This document shows, one piece after another, positions 1-8,257 of a stretch of 64,000 nucleotides of DNA (within the stretch, counting starts at the first letter, position 1; every line of letters begins with the position of its first letter). The position numbers and the translations under genes are program-made. The DNA comes from Salininema proteolyticum (GTDB lineage Bacteria > Actinomycetota > Actinomycetes > Mycobacteriales > Micromonosporaceae). The stretch is taken from assembly GCF_042685645.1 (NCBI RefSeq), contig NZ_JBHUNX010000001.1, forward strand, positions 2,666,001 to 2,730,000, given 5' to 3'. The notes beneath the pieces are model-generated. The model saw only the letters and a program-made list of their open reading frames with translations. It ran no database searches and was not told the origin of the DNA.

Positions 1-93
1 CGTCTCATCGACGGCGCCGACGCCGCCCGCTACCTGCAGACGGTAAAGAAGCGCGTCGAAGAGGGCAACTTCGAGGGCGCTCTGGGGCTCTAA
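1..93 (+). CDS. 3' end of a protein gene cut by the window edge
   Basis: An open frame enters from the left edge and stops with TAA; 30 codons are visible. The tail is charged and helical in look, with the segment LQTVKKRVEEGNFEGALGL. This is too little to assign a family. A perfect hairpin terminator follows 17 bases after the stop, which supports this being the true end of a transcribed gene. Confidence 0.6.
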   Translation, partial: RLIDGADAARYLQTVKKRVEEGNFEGALGL

Positions 94-110
94 GCTCCTG
101 ACGCCGATCC

Positions 111-141
111 GAACCGCGGGGTGCCGGGCACCCCGCGGTTC
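111..141 (+). terminator. Hairpin terminator after the first gene
   Basis: An 11-bp perfect stem (111-121 with 131-141) closes a 9-base loop. It lies directly after the leftmost gene and before the convergent gene that ends at 173. There is no clear T run, as is common in high-GC actinobacteria. Confidence 0.65.
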
Positions 142-172
142 TCTCGTTCCCGGCCGCGGAACCTCGCGGCCG

Positions 173-616
173 CTACGACTCGGCGATGCGCGCGGCGAGT
201 CCGAGGGTGCTTCCCGCCAACAGGGCCGTGATCCCCACGGCCGCCACGACCTCGCCCAGTCCGTGCGCGCTCGCCGCGAGGTCGGTGTAGACCCTCAGGT
301 CCGCTCCGTACAGGAGCGCCGCCCCCACGAACAGGCCCGACGCCCACGCGGCCTTGCCCACGGTCCCGCGCCAGGCGAAGTAGGAGAGGGCCCAGACGGA
401 CAGGATCAAGGTCATGGCCGCGGCCAGCAGGTACACGCCGTGGTCGCCGCTCAGCCCGGGCGACGCCCCGAGATGCCAGAAGTCGCTGCGCCGCACGCCC
501 GCCTGCTCCCAAGGCAGGAACGTGGCCGCGAGCGCCAGGACGATGCCCGCCATGGCCGCGTACGCCCCCGCCCGCGCCGCGGGGCGGGCCATCCGAACCG
601 TGTGAGTCCCCGTCAT
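173..616 (-). CDS. Small integral membrane protein, function unknown
   Basis: 147 residues. After a short polar N-terminus (MTGTHTVRMARP) come about four hydrophobic spans, consistent with a four-helix membrane protein: one around residues 16-35 (AGAYAAMAGIVLALAATFLP), one around 60-80, one around 90-105, and one near the C-terminus. I chose the ATG at 616 because a GGAGGT Shine-Dalgarno lies just upstream; the frame stays open further upstream but has no comparable ribosome site. I do not recognise a named family. It converges on the terminator at 111-141 and is divergent from the proline-rich membrane protein at 807. Confidence 0.6.
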   Translation of the reverse strand: MTGTHTVRMARPAARAGAYAAMAGIVLALAATFLPWEQAGVRRSDFWHLGASPGLSGDHGVYLLAAAMTLILSVWALSYFAWRGTVGKAAWASGLFVGAALLYGADLRVYTDLAASAHGLGEVVAAVGITALLAGSTLGLAARIAES

Positions 617-755
617 GGAATACCTCCCGTATCGGCTGGGAATCAGGAGAACACCGCGCGGAACGCCCGTCAACCCGCAAGCCGGATCCGGCCGCGCAAG
701 AGCGGTTCGCGGACTTCCCGCGCGGCTAAGGGGCACGTGCGGCGCGCGGCACGCC

Positions 756-761
756 TACAAT
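756..761 (+). promoter_or_regulatory. -10 element for the proline-rich DUF4190 gene
   Basis: TACAAT matches the actinobacterial -10 consensus and lies 45 bases before the ATG at 807. No convincing -35 hexamer is visible at the expected distance. Confidence 0.4.
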
Positions 762-806
762 GAAGCCGATGCCCGCCCTGAGAACCGCATAACGGAAGGC
801 AGCACC

Positions 807-1655
807 ATGAGCAGCAACGAGCCCCAGCCCGGCTCCGAGGACGGCGGAAAGCGGCCGTCCGAGTCCGACGACGAGGCCGCCGGCACCGAGCAGTCCCCCG
901 AACCGCCGGCTCCGGAGTCGGCGTTCGACAAGGACCGGGACGATTCCGACTCCGACAGCACGATGAAGCTGACGGGCGGTTCGGACACCATGAAACTCAA
1001 GCCGGGTTCCGGTCCTGCCCCAGCGGCCCCCTCGGGGCCGGAGATGACCCCTCCCGCTCCTCAGGGGCAGGAGAACGCGGCGGGAGAAGGGGCGGGCCAC
1101 GCCGGCGGACCGGCCGGGCCCGGACAGCCCGACCCGCAATTGCCGCCGATGCCGGGATCCGATCCGGCGGCCTACGGACAGGCCGGGGCGGCGCCCCCGC
1201 CCGGCGGTCCCCACCCGGGCCAGCCGCCCATGGGCGGTCCGCAACCGGGACAGGCAGCGCCCGGCGGAGCCCCGCAGGGTTACGGGCAGGCCGGATACCA
1301 GCAGCCCGGCGCGGCACCGGGATACCCGCCCCACGGCGGCCCCTACGACCCCTACCGGCAGGCGCCGGTCGCCCCGCAGCCCCGGCTCAAGAACTGGGCG
1401 GGCGTGACCAGCCTCGTCTGCGGGCTCGTCGGCATCGTCCTCAGTTGGATCTGGTGCCTGGGCGGCCCGCTCGGCATCATCGCCGTCATCTTCGGCGGCC
1501 TGGGCGTCTCCTTCAACAACAAGGGCGAGGCGGCCAACAAGGGCATGTCGATCACAGGCCTCGTCCTGGGCATCCTCGCCACGGTCATCTCCATCGTGAT
1601 CCTCATAGCGATCGCCTCATCCGGACAGGGCTACTACAACTACCAGGTCGGATAA
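807..1655 (+). CDS. Proline/glycine-rich DUF4190-type membrane protein
   Basis: 282 residues. The first ~195 are acidic, then Pro/Gly/Gln-rich and disordered. The last ~85 form two hydrophobic helices separated by a polar loop (LKNWAGVTSLVCGLVGIVLS and GMSITGLVLGILATVIS), the DUF4190 arrangement. Such proteins are common actinobacterial membrane proteins of unknown role. Within the acidic part, two copies of a Thr-Met-Lys-Leu motif occur close together (around residues 51-64), each preceded by Asp/Ser, which looks like a Ser/Thr-kinase or FHA-type phospho-acceptor context. The ATG at 807 has an AAGG-type ribosome site. Confidence 0.8.
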   Translation: MSSNEPQPGSEDGGKRPSESDDEAAGTEQSPEPPAPESAFDKDRDDSDSDSTMKLTGGSDTMKLKPGSGPAPAAPSGPEMTPPAPQGQENAAGEGAGHAGGPAGPGQPDPQLPPMPGSDPAAYGQAGAAPPPGGPHPGQPPMGGPQPGQAAPGGAPQGYGQAGYQQPGAAPGYPPHGGPYDPYRQAPVAPQPRLKNWAGVTSLVCGLVGIVLSWIWCLGGPLGIIAVIFGGLGVSFNNKGEAANKGMSITGLVLGILATVISIVILIAIASSGQGYYNYQVG

Positions 1656-1719
1656 CACAGGCGTTGCGGGCCGCGGCGGGCTTCCCACCGCGGCCCGCGC
1701 CCGCCGGGGTCCGGCTCCC

Positions 1720-2505
1720 CTACTCCGGGCTCGGCGTGATGACCGAGAACAACGCGCCCTGGGGATCGGTCAGGGAGGCGAGCCTCCCGACGCCGGGCAT
1801 GGACAAGGGCCCCATGAGGATCTGCCCGCCCGCCTCCGTCGCGGCCCGGGCCACGGCGTCGCAGTCGGTCACGAAGAAGTACGGCTGCCAATACGGGCCG
1901 GACTCGGCGAGCATGGACTCCGGCAGCTGCACCAGGCCTCCCTGCGCCTTGTCCTCGTCGCCGTCGACCGACACGATGGAGTAGACGTCCATCGGGTCCT
2001 CGGGCGCCATCTGCTGGTCGTTGTACCGCCAGCCGAACACCGACTGGTAGAAGTCCTTGGCCTTCCGGGCGTCGCCGGTGTACAGCTCCGTCCAGAAGAA
2101 CGCGCCGGGGTGGGTCACCAGGTCGAGGCCCTTGACCTCCATGGGCTCCCAGACGGCGAAGTCCGCTCCGGTCGGATCGGTCGCCTGGGCCAGCCGGCCC
2201 GCGTCGAAGACCTGCATGACCGGTTGGCGGACCGTCCCTCCGGCCTCCTCGATCCGGGCGACGGTCTCGTCGGCGTCCGAGGTCTGGAAGTAGAGCATCC
2301 AGTTCGGCCCGTTCTCCTGGCAGGGCCCGGCGGCCGCGACGGTCTTGCCGTCGAGCGTGAACATGCCGTAGCCGCCGGCCTCGGGGCCGCCGGATATGAA
2401 CTGCCAGCCGAACACCTTCTCGTAGAAGGCGGCGAGGGCGGGCACGTCCTCGCCCGAGACGTCCGCCCATGAGGGCTGTCCGTCGAGGAAATGATTCGTG
2501 AGCAC
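1720..2505 (-). CDS. VOC family protein with two glyoxalase-like domains
   Basis: 261 residues made of two VOC modules (about 8-125 and 135-258). Each starts with the FYEKVFGW / FYQSVFGW signature and ends with the DPTGADFAVW / DPQGALFSVI strand. This layout matches actinobacterial two-domain VOC proteins often annotated as hydroxylase or CFP30B-like. VOC folds bind a divalent metal and serve glyoxalase, dioxygenase or drug-binding roles; substrate cannot be inferred here. The ATG at 2505 has a GGAGG site (AGGAGGACC) just upstream. It is divergent from the flavoprotein at 2667, with about 160 bases between for both promoters. Confidence 0.85.
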   Translation of the reverse strand: MLTNHFLDGQPSWADVSGEDVPALAAFYEKVFGWQFISGGPEAGGYGMFTLDGKTVAAAGPCQENGPNWMLYFQTSDADETVARIEEAGGTVRQPVMQVFDAGRLAQATDPTGADFAVWEPMEVKGLDLVTHPGAFFWTELYTGDARKAKDFYQSVFGWRYNDQQMAPEDPMDVYSIVSVDGDEDKAQGGLVQLPESMLAESGPYWQPYFFVTDCDAVARAATEAGGQILMGPLSMPGVGRLASLTDPQGALFSVITPSPE

Positions 2506-2666
2506 GGTGGTCCTCCTGAAAAACGGCGTGCGGTGCTGCTCCGCCCATTATCGGGCCGGGCACCGACACGCACCGGCGTTCGCGTAGGTCCGCCCGCCTC
2601 AACGATATCCATGTCCGTCCATTAATCTGTTCTCTACCGTTCAGTAATCGATGAGGGGAGCGAGCG

Positions 2667-4328
2667 ATGGACACCGACGTCGTCGTCGTGGGGGCCGGCC
2701 TGGCGGGCCTGGTGGCCGCCACCGAGCTGGCCGAGGCGGGCAAGAGCGTCGTCCTGGTCGACCAGGAGGGGCCCCAATCGCTCGGAGGGCAGGCCTTCTG
2801 GTCCTTCGGCGGGCTGTTCCTGGTCGACTCGCCCGAGCAGCGGCGCATGGGAGTCAAGGACTCCTTCGACCTCGCCTGGCAGGACTGGCTGGGCACGGCC
2901 GGCTTCGACCGCGAGGAGGACGAGTGGCCCCGCCGCTGGGCCCGAGCCTACGTGGAGTTCGCCGCCGGCGAGAAGAGGTCGTGGCTGCGGCAGAAGGGCG
3001 TGCGCTTCTTCCCCGTCGTGGGATGGGCGGAGCGCGGCGGATACACGGCCGAGGGACCGGGAAACTCCGTGCCGCGCTTCCATATCACCTGGGGCACCGG
3101 TCCGGGCGTCGTGGAGCCCTTCGCCCGGGCACTGGGCGAAGCGGTCGAGGCCGGCCGGATACGGACGCTGTACCGGCACCGCGTCGACGAGATCCTCACG
3201 GAGGCCGACTCCGATGGGACCGTCCGCGCCTCGGGCGTCGCCGGACGGGTGCTGGCGCCCGACGACAGCGAGCGCGGCACGTCCACCAACCGCGACGAGG
3301 TGGAGGACTTCCGGATCGAGGCCGGAGCGGTCGTCGTCTGCAGCGGCGGACTCGGCGGGAACGTCGACGCGGTGCGGCGCAACTGGCCCGAGCGCATGGG
3401 GCCCGCGCCCGAGTCCATGGTGTGCGGAGTGCCCGCCCACGTCGACGGGCGGATGCTGGAGATCGCCCGAGGGGCGGGGGCCGGGCTGATCAACGAGGAC
3501 CGGATGTGGCACTACACGGAGGGGCTGGCCAACTGGGACCCGATCTGGCCGGACCACGGCATCCGCGTCCTGCCGGGGCCCTCGTCGCTGTGGCTGGACG
3601 CCGAGGGCAGGAGGCTGCCGGTGCCCCTGTATCCGGGCTTCGACTCGCTGGGCACCTTGGAGCACATCTGCTCCACCGGGTACGACTACACCTGGTTCGT
3701 GCTGACCCGCAAGATCATCGAGAAGGAGTTCGCCCTCTCCGGTTCGGAGCAGAATCCGGACCTGACCGGCAAGAACGTCAAGCAGGTGCTGAAGCGCGCG
3801 CTGCCGGGCGCCCCGGATCCGGTGGCGGCGTTCATGGAGCGCGGCGAGGACTTCGTCGTGGCCGACACGCTGGAGGAACTGGTGTCGGGAATGAACGCCA
3901 TCGCCCGCGGGCCGCGTTTGGACGCCGGCAGAGTCAGGACCGCGGTGGAGGCGCGCGACAGGGAGTTCACCAACAAGTTCACCAAGGACACCCAGGTGTC
4001 CATGATCCGCACCTCGCGCAACTACTTCGGCGACCGGAGGATCCGGACGGCCAAGCCTCACCGTCTGCTGGATCCCAAGGCCGGGCCGCTGATCGCGGTG
4101 CGGTTGAACATCTTGACGCGCAAGACGCTGGGCGGGCTGCACACCGATCTCGGCGGCCGGGTGCTCACACCCGGGGGCGAGGTCTTTCCCGGGCTGTTCG
4201 CCGCGGGGGAGGCCGCCGGTTTCGGCGGCGGCGGAGTGCACGGGTACCGGTCGCTGGAGGGGACGTTCCTGGGCGGCTGCCTGTTCTCAGGGCGGCAGGC
4301 CGCCCGAGGCGTCAGCGAGGATCTCTGA
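2667..4328 (+). CDS. FAD-binding dehydrogenase (fumarate reductase/3-ketosteroid dehydrogenase-like)
   Basis: 553 residues. The N-terminus VVVVGAGLAGLVAATELAEAG is the GxGxxG dinucleotide-binding fold for FAD, followed by the acidic VLVDQEG end of the second strand. Near the C-terminus, FAAGEAAGFGGGGVHGYRSL is the second FAD-contact signature of the FAD_binding_2/succinate dehydrogenase flavoprotein family. Length and motifs match actinobacterial 'FAD-binding dehydrogenase' proteins related to Rv0785. The substrate is unknown; ketosteroid or enoate-type reactions are family possibilities. The start has a GGGAGCGAGCG-type ribosome site. Confidence 0.88.
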   Translation: MDTDVVVVGAGLAGLVAATELAEAGKSVVLVDQEGPQSLGGQAFWSFGGLFLVDSPEQRRMGVKDSFDLAWQDWLGTAGFDREEDEWPRRWARAYVEFAAGEKRSWLRQKGVRFFPVVGWAERGGYTAEGPGNSVPRFHITWGTGPGVVEPFARALGEAVEAGRIRTLYRHRVDEILTEADSDGTVRASGVAGRVLAPDDSERGTSTNRDEVEDFRIEAGAVVVCSGGLGGNVDAVRRNWPERMGPAPESMVCGVPAHVDGRMLEIARGAGAGLINEDRMWHYTEGLANWDPIWPDHGIRVLPGPSSLWLDAEGRRLPVPLYPGFDSLGTLEHICSTGYDYTWFVLTRKIIEKEFALSGSEQNPDLTGKNVKQVLKRALPGAPDPVAAFMERGEDFVVADTLEELVSGMNAIARGPRLDAGRVRTAVEARDREFTNKFTKDTQVSMIRTSRNYFGDRRIRTAKPHRLLDPKAGPLIAVRLNILTRKTLGGLHTDLGGRVLTPGGEVFPGLFAAGEAAGFGGGGVHGYRSLEGTFLGGCLFSGRQAARGVSEDL

Positions 4329-4386
4329 CGGGGCGGTCGGCGAACGCCCTCGCGAAGCCTTCGACCACCAGGGCCACCGCGCCGGC

Positions 4387-4761
4387 CTAACCTCCCGGGG
4401 ATTCGTCGAACTGCTCATAGTATTCCTCTTCTTCGGACGGGCGCTCGGGCGGGCCGTCCCGGTCCAGGTAGGCCGCTCCCGCCAAGGCCGTCTTCGTCAG
4501 CAGGAGGACGGCGGCGGCCATGAGAAACGCCCGCGCTATGGTCCTGGACCGCAGGAGGAAGGCGAGCAGGGCAATGACGGCAGGACCGCTTATCAGGACC
4601 CACTCGAAGAGCACCAGGGCCCGGTCGTCGGTCGGCCTCGCGAGGACCGTTCGGAAGGCGGACGGAAGCAGGACCGCCAACGCGAGCACCCACAGCGCTA
4701 TGGAGACGTAGAGGACGGTGTCGGCGGTGCGCGGCGCTCGAGGAGTGGGGTCGTCTGACAT
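4387..4761 (-). CDS. Small membrane protein with acidic C-terminal tail
   Basis: 124 residues with three hydrophobic spans (about 17-36, 48-68 and 73-95) and a very acidic cytoplasmic-looking tail containing EEEEYYEQFDE. I do not recognise a named family. It converges on the flavoprotein gene ending at 4328 and precedes, on the same strand, nothing obviously related. The ATG at 4761 is followed by a normal, well-biased coding frame. Confidence 0.65.
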   Translation of the reverse strand: MSDDPTPRAPRTADTVLYVSIALWVLALAVLLPSAFRTVLARPTDDRALVLFEWVLISGPAVIALLAFLLRSRTIARAFLMAAAVLLLTKTALAGAAYLDRDGPPERPSEEEEYYEQFDESPGG

Positions 4762-4836
4762 CGGGGACGCCTTTCGAGGGGGGAGGTAGGGCAGTCCGAG
4801 GTCATTGTCGCACAGGCGCTTCCACTTACGCCAGGC

Positions 4837-6027
4837 TTACAGGAACGCCTTGCCCTCCCCGCGGTACGTCGGCGCCTCCCCCGCCATGGCACGGCCGTCG
4901 AAGAGCTGGAACGCGTTCAACCGCTCGGCCGGCTCGCCGGCCTTCGCGTGCCGCGTCCAGACGCGCGACCCGAGCGCGACGCTGTCCGCGCCCTTCCCGA
5001 CCAACGGGGTCTGCACCTCTCCGGCCCCCTCCATCCCCGTGTAACGCAGTCCGGCCGGGTGGATCAGGTGGGGAAGGCGGTCCTTGCCCGGCGCGCCGGA
5101 GGCGATCCACCCGCCTCCCAACGCTGTGACGGCCCCCGACCTGGGGCGCCGGACGAGGTCGAACGCGAAGTGCAGCGCATTGAGCGGCCGTATGGAGCGG
5201 TAGCCGTCGAACAGCCCCGGACCGTAGAACCCCGAGCCGGCCGTCAGCTCCGTGACGCCCGACGATGCGGCGGTGAACCCGAGCGACCCCGTCCCGCCGC
5301 CGTTGACGAACTCGACAGTGCTGAACTCGGACACCCTCTCGACGATGGCCGCACGGCGCTCGCGCAGCTCCCGACCGGACAACCACTTCACGGCCCGAAC
5401 GGCGGCGTTGTTCATGGCCTGCCCCGGCACCCGGTCGGTCACCCCGGCGATCTGGCCCTCGTAGGCGAGCAGGCCGACCAGCTCCATTCCGGGCCGCTTC
5501 TCGATCTGGCGGGCCAGCGACAGCGCCTGGTCGGGAGTGTGGACGGGCGAGCGCAGCGGGCCCAGGTGGACCCGTCCGCCGAAGAGTCGCAGCGACATGT
5601 CGAGGTCGACGCATAGCCGGAGGGGCTCGGCCGCCGTCGGGCGGACCGTGCGCTGGAGGTAGTCGAGGTGTTCGTCCGAGTCGACGGTGAGCGTGATCCG
5701 ATCGAACAGACCCGATCCGGCCAGTTCCCTCAGGGAGGCCCGATCGGTGGAGGGGTAGGCGACGAGCACGTCGTCGAACTCCTCGGCCAGCCATAGCGCC
5801 TCGGGCAGGGTGAAGGCCATGACGCCCTCGAATCCGGGCTGGCTCAGCGCGCGGCGCAGGAGGGTGCGGTTGCGGAGGGACTTGGAGGCCACGCGGATCG
5901 GCTTCCCCTCCGCCTGCCGCCTCATGATCGCGGCGTTGGTGTCGAAAGCGCTGAGGTCGCACAGGGCGAAGGGCGCCGGGATGTCGGCCGTCAGTGTGTT
6001 GAGCTCGGCGAAGTCGGGCATGCTCAT
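4837..6027 (-). CDS. PLP-dependent 'amino acid deaminase/aldolase' (alanine racemase fold)
   Basis: 396 residues. The N-terminal segment PFALCDLSAFDTNAAIMRRQAEGKPIRVASKSLRNRTLLRR resembles the alanine-racemase/D-threonine-aldolase barrel, where the Lys in VASKS is the expected PLP Schiff-base residue. The C-terminal beta domain contains QTPLVGKGADS. Actinobacterial relatives are annotated amino acid deaminase/aldolase. The ATG at 6027 is chosen because AAGAGGACGAGGAC gives a purine-rich ribosome site; an upstream in-frame ATG at 6117 would add an unlikely polar tail. It is divergent from a lactone oxidase, a pairing familiar in actinobacteria. Confidence 0.82.
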   Translation of the reverse strand: MSMPDFAELNTLTADIPAPFALCDLSAFDTNAAIMRRQAEGKPIRVASKSLRNRTLLRRALSQPGFEGVMAFTLPEALWLAEEFDDVLVAYPSTDRASLRELAGSGLFDRITLTVDSDEHLDYLQRTVRPTAAEPLRLCVDLDMSLRLFGGRVHLGPLRSPVHTPDQALSLARQIEKRPGMELVGLLAYEGQIAGVTDRVPGQAMNNAAVRAVKWLSGRELRERRAAIVERVSEFSTVEFVNGGGTGSLGFTAASSGVTELTAGSGFYGPGLFDGYRSIRPLNALHFAFDLVRRPRSGAVTALGGGWIASGAPGKDRLPHLIHPAGLRYTGMEGAGEVQTPLVGKGADSVALGSRVWTRHAKAGEPAERLNAFQLFDGRAMAGEAPTYRGEGKAFL

Positions 6028-6149
6028 GTCCTCGTCCTCTTCTTCTGTCCGGCCTCGCGGCCGAGGCCCGGGACCCAATGATCGATGCAAGTCCTTGCCC
6101 ACTATAGTGCTACTCACATTGACTTCGTATTACTCGGGGGTACACCGCC

Positions 6150-7442
6150 ATGGCGCACTGGTCGAATTGGGCGTCCACCGCGACGGCCGACGATGTCGAG
6201 ATCGCCCGCCCGGCAACCAGGGACGAGCTCACGGCACTGGCCGCGGAGGCGATCGCGGCCGGACGCCGGATCCGCCCGCTCGGAAGCGGCCACTCCTTCA
6301 GCGCCGTGGGAGAGCCGGTGGACCTGGCGGTGGACCTGTCCCTCCTCGACCGGGTGGTGAGCGTCGACCGCGAGACGGGTCGCGCCACCGTCGAGGGCGG
6401 CATAAAGATGCGGCACCTCAACGAGGCCCTCGGCGCGCACGGCCTAGCGCTGGAGAACATGGGCGACATCGACCGCCAGTCGATCACCGGCGCGCTGTCG
6501 ACCGGAACGCACGGCACCGGAGCGGGCTTCGGCGGGCTGGCGACGCAGGTGAGGGCCGTGGAGATCCTCACCGGAACCGGCGAGGTCCTCCGGCTCGACG
6601 AACACGACCCGATGCTGCGCGGCGCCGTCGTGTCCCTGGGCGCGCTGGGCGTCATCCTGTCCGTCACCCTCCAGTGCGTGCCGGCGTTCCGGCTCGAAGC
6701 GGTCGAGGCGCCGCTCCCCCTCGACGAGGTGCTCTCGCGCCTGGACGAGTTCTGCGACGAGACCGACCACTTCGAGTTCTACTGGTTTCCCAACACCGAC
6801 AGGACCCTGACCAAGCGCAACCGGCGCGTCGGGGACGGCGCGGCGAAGCCGCCCTCGGCCCTGCACTACTGGTGGAACGAGTCGTTCACCGAGAACATCC
6901 TCTTCAGCGCCGCCAACCGGGTCGGCAGCAAGTGGAAGTCGAAGATCCCCGCCATCAACGGCCTCTCGACGAAGTTCCTCAGCCCCCGCACCTACACCGA
7001 CCGGTCCCACCGGGTGTTCACCTCGCCCCGCAAGGTCGTGTTCCGCGAGATGGAGTACGCCCTCCCCAGGAGCGAGGCGAGGGCGGCCGTCCGCGAGCTG
7101 ACGCGGTGGGTGGACCGGTGTGAAGAGGGCGTCTCCTTCCCCCTCGAGGTCCGCTTTGCGGGCGCCGACGGCAACTGGCTCTCGACGGCCTACGAGCGCG
7201 ACACCGTATACCTCGCCGTGCACCAGTACCACCGCAACCCGCACGAGAGGTTCTTCGCGGGCGCCGAAGACGTCTTCACCTCGTTCGGCGGCCGCCCGCA
7301 CTGGGGGAAGATGCACACGCGCGACGCCGGCTACCTCGCCGAGCAGTATCCGCGGCACCCCGACTTCCTGGCGCTGCGCGACGAGTGCGACCCCGAACGC
7401 GTCTTCTCCAACGCGTATCTGGAGAAGGTCCTGGGCGCGTAG
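6150..7442 (+). CDS. FAD-linked D-arabinono-1,4-lactone oxidase / alditol oxidase family
   Basis: 430 residues. The N-terminal FAD_binding_4 (VAO-type) domain holds RIRPLGSGHSFS around residues 40-51; the His in this motif is the covalent FAD attachment site in alditol oxidase and related enzymes. ALSTGTHGTGAGFGGLATQV follows as the second FAD loop. The C-terminal ALO domain ends in RPHWGKMHT and ERVFSNAYLEKVLG. The family oxidises sugar lactones (arabinono-, gulono-, galactonolactone) or alditols; which one is not readable. It is divergent from the deaminase/aldolase gene; the two may share the short promoter region 6028-6149. Confidence 0.9.
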   Translation: MAHWSNWASTATADDVEIARPATRDELTALAAEAIAAGRRIRPLGSGHSFSAVGEPVDLAVDLSLLDRVVSVDRETGRATVEGGIKMRHLNEALGAHGLALENMGDIDRQSITGALSTGTHGTGAGFGGLATQVRAVEILTGTGEVLRLDEHDPMLRGAVVSLGALGVILSVTLQCVPAFRLEAVEAPLPLDEVLSRLDEFCDETDHFEFYWFPNTDRTLTKRNRRVGDGAAKPPSALHYWWNESFTENILFSAANRVGSKWKSKIPAINGLSTKFLSPRTYTDRSHRVFTSPRKVVFREMEYALPRSEARAAVRELTRWVDRCEEGVSFPLEVRFAGADGNWLSTAYERDTVYLAVHQYHRNPHERFFAGAEDVFTSFGGRPHWGKMHTRDAGYLAEQYPRHPDFLALRDECDPERVFSNAYLEKVLGA

Positions 7443-7539
7443 ACCGCCGGGTCCTCACCCGTCCGAAGGAAGCGACAGGGTGAATTTCGCTCCCCCGATC
7501 CTCACGCATGATCACTCTGAGTCGATAATGACTGGACAG

Positions 7540-7574
7540 AGCGTATCCAAGGATTCCTCATTTGATGTAATCCC
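7540..7574 (+). promoter_or_regulatory. Promoter motif shared with the paralogous gene at 8258
   Basis: AGCGTA, ten free bases, then CCTCATTTGATGTAATCCC. The same two blocks with identical spacing occur at 8220-8254 in front of the paralog. The TGTAAT block lies so close to the ATG at 7579 that transcription would begin at or next to the start codon. The remaining upstream sequences differ, so conservation is focused on these blocks. Confidence 0.55.
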
Positions 7575-7578
7575 CTCC

Positions 7579-8109
7579 ATGAGCAGAGTTACGAGAAGCA
7601 TCGCCAGCGCCGCCCTCGCCGCCTTCGTCGGAGCCTCGGCGGCCGCAGGCGCCCAGGCCGTCCCCGTAGGGGACCCGTCCTTCCTCCACGAGGGCGAGTT
7701 GGTCGAGGTATATCTGAAGGACCATCCCGACATCCCATTGCGGTGGTCCGGCAACGGCGCCGTCCTCGACGAGCGGCCGAGCCTCTGGCGCTTCGAGGGC
7801 GTCGAGCGGGACGGACGCGAGTTCACCCTCGAGCGCATCGTCCACGTCTCGTCGGGCCGCTGCCTGGCCTCGGCGGCCGGCATCGGCCCCAGCACCGCAC
7901 CGCGCCTGACGTACTGCGCGTACGCCGAGCCGTGGCGCGTGCACGTCGACTGGCACAAGGACCCCGTCGACTTCCGGATCATCGATTCCCGCGGCCTGCA
8001 CCTCGGGACCGAGCGGAACTACTCCTTCCCCGGAGACCAGGTCATCCTGGAGGAGCCCAAGGGGTGGCACAAAGAGGAGTGGCGCGTCCGGGCCCCGGAA
8101 TCGGCGTGA
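7579..8109 (+). CDS. Exported protein, paralog of the LPXTG protein at 8258
   Basis: 176 residues with a Sec signal peptide (RRS-type basic start, hydrophobic core around 9-25, AQA cleavage site). The mature part aligns end to end with the next gene: KDHPD, LWRFEGVERDG, ERIVH, a Cys pair flanking ASAAGIGPSTAPRLTY, WHKDPVDFRIIDSRGLHLG and EEWRVR. The two conserved Cys likely form a disulfide outside the cell. Unlike its paralog it lacks a C-terminal anchor, so it is probably released. The ATG at 7579 is chosen for its signal peptide and its position just after the shared promoter; an in-frame ATG at 7528 would bury the signal sequence. Function unknown. Confidence 0.75.
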   Translation: MSRVTRSIASAALAAFVGASAAAGAQAVPVGDPSFLHEGELVEVYLKDHPDIPLRWSGNGAVLDERPSLWRFEGVERDGREFTLERIVHVSSGRCLASAAGIGPSTAPRLTYCAYAEPWRVHVDWHKDPVDFRIIDSRGLHLGTERNYSFPGDQVILEEPKGWHKEEWRVRAPESA

Positions 8110-8131
8110 GGCGCCGCGCGTAAGGCACCAC

Positions 8132-8166
8132 GGTGCCGAGGAGGCCGCGCGAACCTCCTCGGCACC
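8132..8166 (+). terminator. Hairpin terminator between the two paralogs
   Basis: A 13-bp perfect stem (8132-8144 with 8154-8166) with a 9-base loop follows the stop at 8109. It separates the two paralogous genes into independent transcripts, in line with each having its own copy of the promoter motif. Confidence 0.65.
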
Positions 8167-8219
8167 GCCGATCGGACGGCCCCGGCACCGTCCGGCACCG
8201 GGCGACGGAGCACCCACTT

Positions 8220-8254
8220 AGCGTAAGCGAGCGGGCCTCATTTGATCTAATCCC
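8220..8254 (+). promoter_or_regulatory. Promoter motif shared with the paralogous gene at 7579
   Basis: AGCGTA, ten free bases, then CCTCATTTGATCTAATCCC, the same blocks and spacing as at 7540-7574. TCTAAT fits a -10 element and would place the transcript start at or beside the ATG at 8258, implying a leaderless mRNA. Confidence 0.55.
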
Positions 8255-8257
8255 GTC

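Noticed and set aside
1640..2896. Long open frame on the minus strand over the VOC gene and beyond
   Set aside because: It overlaps the VOC gene in another frame, is Arg/Gly/Pro-rich as expected for high-GC shadows, and crosses the flavoprotein start.
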